DNA of 18,972 nucleotides from JAADHG01 sp964418645 (GTDB lineage: Bacteria > Bacteroidota > Bacteroidia > Flavobacteriales > Flavobacteriaceae): positions 1-18,972 of the forward strand of contig CAYQME010000045.1 of assembly GCA_964418645.1 (NCBI GenBank), in the 5' to 3' direction. Of the stretch, positions 15,177 through 18,972 are shown piece by piece; positions within the stretch are counted from its first letter, which is position 1; every line of letters begins with the position of its first letter. A program made the position numbers and the translations under genes. The notes beneath the pieces were generated by a model. The model was not told the DNA's origin. It saw only the letters and a program-made list of their open reading frames with translations, and did no database searches.

Positions 15177-16046
15177 ATGAAATCCTATTTCAAGTTTTCT
15201 AGAAAACAGCGAAGCGGGATTTTTTTATTACTACTACTAATTTTAATCTTTCAATATCTATACTTTTTTGTTGACTTTTCTTCTGATGATGTTCTAATCA
15301 ATCAAATTAAATTAGAACGATTTCAAAATGAAGTAGATTCATTACGCTTGGTCGAAATTGAGAATAGAAAACCTAAAATCTATCCATTTAATCCAAATTA
15401 CATAACAGACTATAAAGGATACACTTTAGGAATGACTAATGAAGAGATTGATAGGTTGCTTAAGTTTAGGAAACAAAACCAATGGATAAATTCTGTAAAA
15501 GAATTTCAAAACGTCACTAAGATTTCAGACTCTCTATTAGACATTATCTCACCATATTTTAAATTTCCAGAATGGGTTACAAACCCAAAACCTAAAACTA
15601 GTTTTAGTTATTATAAAAGTAATGTAGCAAAAACTTATAAGCAAAAAAGTGACTTAAATACGGCTACAAAAAATCAATTAAGACGTGTTAATGGAGTTGG
15701 AGAAAAACTATCACAACGTATTATTGATTTTAGAAATAAATTTGCTGGTGGTTTTATAGATAGTGTACAACTTCAAGATGTGTATGGCTTAACGCCAGAA
15801 GTTATAGCGCGAATTAATAATGAATTTACAGTAAAAACACCTCGAGAAATTGTAAAGCTAAACCTTAATTCTGCTACTATTGAAGAGTTGGTTACCATTC
15901 AACATATAGATTATGAGTTAGCTTATGAAATCATTGAGCAACGCACCTTAAGAGAAGGCTATAAATCTATTGATGAATTAACCAAAGTAAAAGGTTTTCC
16001 TATTGACAAAATTGAGATAATTAAATTATATTTGACCCTCAATTAA
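15177..16046 (+). CDS. Membrane-anchored helix-hairpin-helix (ComEA-like) protein
   Basis: In this 289-residue protein, residues 1-14 are basic (MKSYFKFSRKQRSG), a single membrane helix covers about 15-33, and the rest is soluble. Three helix-hairpin-helix units are visible. One at about 70-125 starts FNPNYITDYKGYTLGMTNEEIDRLL. One at about 158-215 has DLNTATKNQLRRVNGVGEKLSQRIIDFR, where GVG is the hairpin. One at about 226-286 has LNLNSATIEELVTIQHIDYELAYEIIEQR then VKGF. ComEA-type proteins bind DNA during uptake, but ComEA is about 100-200 residues with one or two such units, so a role in competence is not established. The N-in, C-out orientation is inferred from the basic N-terminus. It lies 19 bases after the symporter gene and 20 bases before the acyl-CoA dehydrogenase gene, so cotranscription is likely. 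Confidence 0.85.
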   Translation: MKSYFKFSRKQRSGIFLLLLLILIFQYLYFFVDFSSDDVLINQIKLERFQNEVDSLRLVEIENRKPKIYPFNPNYITDYKGYTLGMTNEEIDRLLKFRKQNQWINSVKEFQNVTKISDSLLDIISPYFKFPEWVTNPKPKTSFSYYKSNVAKTYKQKSDLNTATKNQLRRVNGVGEKLSQRIIDFRNKFAGGFIDSVQLQDVYGLTPEVIARINNEFTVKTPREIVKLNLNSATIEELVTIQHIDYELAYEIIEQRTLREGYKSIDELTKVKGFPIDKIEIIKLYLTLN

Positions 16047-16066
16047 TACGTACCAAATTAATTAAA

Positions 16067-17206
16067 ATGAATTTTAATTATAGTGAAGAGCAATTAATGA
16101 TTGCAACTTCTGCTAGAGACTTTGCAGAACAATATATTCGTGCACATATTATGAAGTGGGATGAAGCTCAAACATTTCCTGTAGATGTTTTTAAAAAAGC
16201 TGGAGAAATGGGGTTTATGGGTGTTTTTGTTGATGAAAAATATGGTGGCTCAGGTTTAGGATATCATGAATATATTTCTATTATTGAAGAGATTTCTAAA
16301 GTAGATCCATCTATTGGGTTATCAGTAGCTGCGCATAACTCATTATGTACAGGACACATCTATTATTTTGGTAATGAAACTCAAAAACAAAAATGGTTAC
16401 CAAAGTTAGCGTCAGCAGAATGGATTGGAGCTTGGGGATTGACCGAGCATAATACAGGAAGTGATGCAGGCGGAATGAATACCACAGCAAAAAAAGATGG
16501 GGATTATTATATATTAAATGGTGCTAAGAACTTCATTACACATGGTAAAAGTGGAGATGTGGCTGTAGTGATTGCAAGAACTGGAAAAAAAGGAGATTCT
16601 CATGGCATGTCCGCTTTTGTTATAGAAAAAGGAACTCCAGGGTTTACATCTGGAAAAAAAGAAGACAAACTAGGAATGCGCGCCAGTGAAACAGCCGAAT
16701 TAATTTTTGATAACTGTCGCGTACATAAAGATAGTATGTTAGGAAAAGAAGGTGAAGGCTTTGTGCAATCGCTTAAAGTTTTAGATGGAGGTCGAATATC
16801 CATTGGCGCATTATCGCTTGGTATTGCAAAAGGCGCTTACGAAACAGCCCTAAAATATTCAAAAGAGCGCGTTCAGTTTGGGAAACCCATTTCTAGCTTT
16901 CAAGGTATTTCTTTTAAATTGGTTGACATGGCTACTGAAATTGAAGCATCAGAATTATTGTTACATAAAGCAGCTTCCAAGAAAAATTCTGGAGAAAAGA
17001 TGACCAAAATTGGCGCAATGGCAAAAATGTATGCTAGTGAGGTGTGCGTTAGAGCAGCTAATGAAGCGGTACAGATTCATGGCGGTTATGGTTATACCAA
17101 AGAGTTTCCTGTAGAAAAGTTTTATAGAGATTCAAAGTTGTGTACCATAGGTGAAGGGACAACTGAAATTCAAAAATTAGTCATCGCAAGAAATATTTTA
17201 AAATAA
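16067..17206 (+). CDS. Acyl-CoA dehydrogenase
   Basis: This 379-residue flavoprotein of the acyl-CoA dehydrogenase family has the usual length for short/medium-chain members. The N-terminal helical domain covers about 5-115 (YSEEQLMIATSARDFAEQYI). The middle FAD-contacting segment WGLTEHNTGSDAGGMNTTA lies at about 122-140, and the helical C-domain follows with ERVQFGKPISSFQGI and NEAVQIHGGYGYTKEFPVE. E363 in IGEGTTEIQ matches the catalytic base position of the SCAD/MCAD type, so it should abstract the alpha proton and pass electrons to ETF. Chain length or branch specificity is not deducible; beta-oxidation or branched amino acid breakdown are both possible. It is cytosolic. It lies upstream of rpsU, which has its own promoter in the 79-base gap. 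No missing residue is apparent. Confidence 0.95.
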   Translation: MNFNYSEEQLMIATSARDFAEQYIRAHIMKWDEAQTFPVDVFKKAGEMGFMGVFVDEKYGGSGLGYHEYISIIEEISKVDPSIGLSVAAHNSLCTGHIYYFGNETQKQKWLPKLASAEWIGAWGLTEHNTGSDAGGMNTTAKKDGDYYILNGAKNFITHGKSGDVAVVIARTGKKGDSHGMSAFVIEKGTPGFTSGKKEDKLGMRASETAELIFDNCRVHKDSMLGKEGEGFVQSLKVLDGGRISIGALSLGIAKGAYETALKYSKERVQFGKPISSFQGISFKLVDMATEIEASELLLHKAASKKNSGEKMTKIGAMAKMYASEVCVRAANEAVQIHGGYGYTKEFPVEKFYRDSKLCTIGEGTTEIQKLVIARNILK

Positions 17207-17218
17207 TATAGAATTAGG

Positions 17219-17248
17219 TTTGTAAGTTTACAATTAGTTATATCTTTG
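17219..17248 (+). promoter_or_regulatory. Bacteroidota sigma-A promoter of rpsU
   Basis: TTTG at 17219-17222 (the -33 box) and TATCTTTG at 17241-17248 (the -7 box, consensus TAnnTTTG) are 18 nt apart. They are followed by CAGTCCG. Transcription should start near 17255, giving a leader of about 30 bases that contains the strong Shine-Dalgarno sequence. The tRNA promoter at 18844-18873 has the same spacing and the same 11-nt TTTGCAGTCCG. Confidence 0.8.
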
Positions 17249-17266
17249 CAGTCCGAAATTCTAAAA

Positions 17267-17276
17267 GAGAGGAGGT
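17267..17276 (+). promoter_or_regulatory. Strong Shine-Dalgarno sequence of rpsU (GAGAGGAGGT)
   Basis: AGGAGG at 17270-17275 is fully complementary to the CCUCCU core at the 3' end of 16S rRNA, 10 nt before the ATG at 17286. I noticed no comparable site ahead of the other genes here, whose leaders are AT-rich. In Flavobacteriia the anti-SD of free 30S subunits is sequestered with help from bS21, and rpsU is known for a strong SD thought to sense bS21-lacking ribosomes. This site fits that autoregulatory model. Confidence 0.85.
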
Positions 17277-17285
17277 TAAGACACT

Positions 17286-17480
17286 ATGTTAATAATACCA
17301 ATTAAAGAAGGAGAAAATATAGATAGAGCGTTAAAACGTTTTAAGAGAAAGTTTGATAAAACTGGAACGAAAAGATCTTTACAAACGCGTAAGCAGTTTA
17401 ATAAACCTTCAGTAGTACGTAGAGCTCAAATTCAAAAAGCACAATACATACAGCGATTAAGAGATGCGGAAGAAATCTAG
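17286..17480 (+). CDS. rpsU: 30S ribosomal protein bS21
   Basis: This 64-residue, very basic protein matches bS21 over its whole length: MLIIPIKEGENIDRALKRFKRKFDKTG is the N-terminal strand and helix, followed by RKQFNKPSVVRRAQIQKAQYIQRLR. The protein binds the 30S platform next to the 3' end of 16S rRNA. In Flavobacteriia it helps hide the anti-Shine-Dalgarno sequence, so most mRNAs in these bacteria are translated without SD pairing. The gene has its own promoter (17219-17248), a strong SD (17267-17276) and a strong terminator (17503-17536). It is therefore a monocistronic unit, which supports the view that bS21 levels are set independently. Length and composition are normal for Bacteroidota. 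Confidence 0.97.
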   Translation: MLIIPIKEGENIDRALKRFKRKFDKTGTKRSLQTRKQFNKPSVVRRAQIQKAQYIQRLRDAEEI

Positions 17481-17502
17481 AAAACTGTAAATAAATACAT
17501 TT

Positions 17503-17536
17503 AAATCCCACAATATAATTGTGGGATTTTTTTTTA
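17503..17536 (+). terminator. Rho-independent terminator after rpsU
   Basis: AAATCCCACAAT (17503-17514) and ATTGTGGGATTT (17518-17529) form a perfect 12-bp stem with a 3-base ATA loop, running straight into ten T residues (17527-17536). It lies 22 bases after the rpsU stop and separates rpsU from the recombinase gene. It is the clearest terminator in the window. Confidence 0.93.
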
Positions 17537-17594
17537 TATAATTAAGCCAACCATTGTAAAGTTTTGTATTTTTATAATAAGTTAGTAGCAAAGT

Positions 17595-18482
17595 ATGTCC
17601 TTTAAAACATTTATCGATTATCTTTTACTTGAAAAGAAATATTCTGTGCATACCTTAATTGCATACCGAAGGGACTTGGAAACTTTTCATGAGTTTAATA
17701 AGGACAGATTTAAAGATAAAACTATAAACAAGGTCAACTATTCTCAAATAAGAAGCTGGATTATACATATGGTAGATTTTGGCATATCAAACAGAAGTAT
17801 TAACAGAAAAATATCATCGCTTAATTCCTATTACAAGTTCCTATTGAAAGTGGAGATGATAAAAGTAAATCCATTAGCAAAACACAAAGCCTTAAAAACT
17901 AGCAAGAAAATACAGATACCATTTTCAGAAAAAGAAGTTGTTACCGTTTTAGATGGCTTTAATTTTGATGATTCTTTTGAAGGTATTCGAGATAAACTAA
18001 TAATAGAATTGTTTTATTCAACAGGAATACGACGTATAGAATTAGTACAACTTAAATTAAAAGATGTTGATGTTACTAATAAGACACTTAAAGTTTTAGG
18101 TAAAAGAAATAAGGAACGTTTTTTACCGTTATTAGATACAGTATTGAAGGCATTAGAAACATATATAAGAAAGAGAAATACGTTAGAAATAATACAGGAT
18201 AAAGACATTTTATTTTTAACAAAAAAGGGAAACAAAGTTTACGAAACTCTTGTGTATAGAATTATAAATGATTATTTTAGTAAAGCATCAACAAAAGTAA
18301 AAAAGAGCCCACATATATTAAGGCACTCATTTGCTACTCATTTGCTTAATCAAGGTGCTGATTTAAATGCGGTAAAAGAATTGCTTGGTCATTCCAGTTT
18401 AGCTGCAACACAAGTTTATACTCACAATAGTATAACCGAACTAAAAAAGGTGTATGCAAAGTCACATCCAAGGAATAAATAA
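17595..18482 (+). CDS. Tyrosine recombinase, XerC/XerD type
   Basis: This 295-residue site-specific recombinase has the usual Xer length (about 300). The N-terminal SAM-like core-binding domain covers about 1-90 (FKTFIDYLLLEKKYSVHTLIAYRRDLETF). The catalytic domain follows with every active residue: R146 in STGIRRIEL, K170 in GKRNKERFLPL, H240 and R243 in PHILRHSFATHLL, H266 in LLGHSSL, and the nucleophile Y275 in TQVYTH. Xer proteins resolve chromosome dimers at dif, working with a partner recombinase and FtsK. Which of XerC or XerD this is cannot be told. It sits between rpsU and the hibernation factor gene, a context I recall as conserved in Flavobacteriaceae, so it is a housekeeping gene rather than an element integrase despite the tRNA nearby. 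The ATG at 17595 fits the family start. Confidence 0.92.
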   Translation: MSFKTFIDYLLLEKKYSVHTLIAYRRDLETFHEFNKDRFKDKTINKVNYSQIRSWIIHMVDFGISNRSINRKISSLNSYYKFLLKVEMIKVNPLAKHKALKTSKKIQIPFSEKEVVTVLDGFNFDDSFEGIRDKLIIELFYSTGIRRIELVQLKLKDVDVTNKTLKVLGKRNKERFLPLLDTVLKALETYIRKRNTLEIIQDKDILFLTKKGNKVYETLVYRIINDYFSKASTKVKKSPHILRHSFATHLLNQGADLNAVKELLGHSSLAATQVYTHNSITELKKVYAKSHPRNK

Positions 18483-18519
18483 TTACAAACAAATATTGTC
18501 TAAACAAAAACGTAGAAAG

Positions 18520-18822
18520 ATGAAAGTACACACGCAATCCGTTAACTTTAATGCAGACCAAGAACTATTAGATTTTATTCAAAGACGTATGAATAAATTA
18601 GATGTATATTATGACAAAGTCATTAAATCAGATATTTATTTAAAAGTAGAAAACACGAGTGGTAAAGAGAATAAAATATTTGAAGCAACAGTGAGCGTTC
18701 CTGGAGATAGCCTTGTTGTAAAAAAGGTTTGCAAATCTTTTGAAGAAGGAGTAGATTCTGCTGTTAATTCTTTAGAAAGGCAACTAAAAAAACGCAAAGA
18801 GAAATTAAGGCCACATTTATAG
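18520..18822 (+). CDS. hpf: Ribosome hibernation-promoting factor (HPF/YfiA family, short form)
   Basis: This 100-residue protein of the sigma-54 modulation/S30EA family (PF02482) begins MKVHTQSVNFNADQELLDFIQRRMNKL. It continues with DVYLKVENTSGKENKIFEATVSVPG-like strands and a basic C-terminal helix (SLERQLKKRKEKLRPHL). The beta-alpha-beta-beta-beta-alpha pattern is complete and there is no C-terminal dimerisation domain, so it is a short HPF or RaiA. It binds the decoding region of the 30S subunit and holds ribosomes inactive in slow growth. I start at the ATG at 18520. An in-frame ATG 66 bases upstream lies inside the recombinase gene and would add residues not in the family. The 37-base gap to the recombinase stop suggests cotranscription. 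It is followed by the tRNA promoter. Confidence 0.93.
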   Translation: MKVHTQSVNFNADQELLDFIQRRMNKLDVYYDKVIKSDIYLKVENTSGKENKIFEATVSVPGDSLVVKKVCKSFEEGVDSAVNSLERQLKKRKEKLRPHL

Positions 18823-18843
18823 AGAAAATTTCTTAAAAAATGT

Positions 18844-18873
18844 TTTGATTAAAAAAATAAATATTTACATTTG
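18844..18873 (+). promoter_or_regulatory. Bacteroidota sigma-A promoter of the tRNA-Thr transcript
   Basis: TTTG at 18844-18847 and TACATTTG at 18866-18873 (TAnnTTTG) are separated by 18 nt, the same spacing as for rpsU. The following CAGTCCG is identical to that of the rpsU promoter. The start is expected near 18880, about 43 bases before the tRNA, giving a leader to be removed by RNase P. Confidence 0.8.
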
Positions 18874-18874
18874 C

Positions 18875-18923
18875 AGTCCGTTAGAAATAGCGGACTTTTT
18901 GTTGCTTAAAAAACAACAAAAAG
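18875..18923 (+). other. Overlapping hairpins in the tRNA leader
   Basis: AGTCCG (18875-18880) pairs with CGGACT (18891-18896) around a 10-nt loop and runs into five T residues. CTTTTTGTTG (18895-18904) pairs perfectly with CAACAAAAAG (18914-18923). The two stems share 18895-18896 and cannot both form fully. The first resembles a small terminator; the second ends on the first base of the tRNA. The expected start point near 18880 would cut into the first stem, so its relevance depends on the true start. Confidence 0.4.
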
Positions 18924-18972
18924 CCGATGTAGCTCAGCTGGCTAGAGCAGCTGATTTGTAATCAGCAGGTCG
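18923..18972 (+). tRNA. tRNA-Thr(TGT), 3' part beyond the window
   Basis: The visible 50 bases form a normal tRNA 5' portion. The acceptor strand is GCCGATG (18923-18929). The D arm is GCTC/GAGC (18932-18935 with 18945-18948) with GG in the loop. The anticodon stem is GCTGA/TCAGC (18950-18954 with 18962-18966) around the loop TTTGTAA. The anticodon TGT at 18957-18959 reads ACN threonine codons. The variable loop begins AGGTCG; the T arm and acceptor 3' strand are outside. In related genomes I recall this gene leading a tRNA cluster followed by tuf, which would be expected just to the right. Confidence 0.95.

Noticed and set aside
18454..18519. An earlier in-frame ATG for the hibernation factor
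   Set aside because: It lies inside the recombinase gene and would add 22 residues that do not fit the family; the ATG at 18520 starts exactly at the conserved MKVHTQSVNF.
17595..18972. Tyrosine recombinase next to a tRNA gene as a sign of an integrated island
   Set aside because: The recombinase has Xer length and the full Xer active-site spacing, and it sits between rpsU and hpf with matching base composition. No attachment-site duplication or cargo genes are seen; the neighbours are housekeeping.
1..18972. CRISPR array, toxin-antitoxin, phage or defence system
   Set aside because: No regularly spaced repeats, no nuclease/ATPase defence genes and no small overlapping toxin-antitoxin pair; the genes belong to housekeeping, transport and envelope families.

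Overview
The window is chromosomal DNA from a member of the Bacteroidota, most likely a marine-type Flavobacteriaceae. The evidence is the strongly AT-rich sequence, the dense gene packing, signal peptides ending in AQE/GQE/SQE, Bacteroidota promoter boxes (TTTG, 18 nt, TAnnTTTG), and families typical of that group (DUF2851, NamZ/DUF1343, TTG-started LolC/E-type permease). It holds 19 protein genes, one of them cut by the left edge, and the first two thirds of a tRNA gene at the right edge. I see no phage, insertion sequence, CRISPR array, rRNA or defence island. No intergenic stretch reaches 300 bases.

Layout. Bases 1-4550 hold a class I methyltransferase (minus, partial) that diverges from a YkgJ-type cysteine-cluster protein across an 88-bp palindromic repeat. 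A tight plus-strand run follows: secreted thioredoxin-like protein, membrane fatty-acid-hydroxylase-family enzyme, and lipoprotein glycerophosphodiesterase. A small secreted protein comes last. Bases 4552-7074 hold a NamZ-type exo-muramidase lipoprotein (minus) head to head with an FtsX-like permease (plus), with only a few bases between the start codons. Bases 7075-9618 hold a PLP enzyme of the cysteine synthase/cystathionine beta-synthase family behind a hairpin and a -7 box, and two minus-strand genes (secreted TTR-like-fold protein, membrane-anchored redoxin). Bases 9711-16046 hold plus-strand genes: a GH-A-like lipoprotein, DUF2851, PspC, a K+ channel with an RCK domain, an alanine/glycine:cation symporter, and a membrane-anchored helix-hairpin-helix protein. 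Bases 16067-18972 form a translation-linked block: acyl-CoA dehydrogenase, rpsU (bS21), a XerC/D-type recombinase, the ribosome hibernation factor, and tRNA-Thr(TGT).

How the genes work together. Most of the window is housekeeping. The right end is the most coherent part. bS21 and the tRNA operon have matching promoters and an identical 11-nt stretch at the -7/start region. bS21 also carries the one strong Shine-Dalgarno sequence I noticed, which fits the known bS21/anti-SD autoregulation idea in Flavobacteriia.

The most unusual observation is in the NamZ gene. Near its 5' end it carries two short segments that look like dispersed palindromic repeats. One clearly resembles an arm of the intergenic element at 656-743. 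Both are read in frame as protein, comparable to the Rickettsia palindromic elements found inside genes. I did not find a convincing new multi-gene system.
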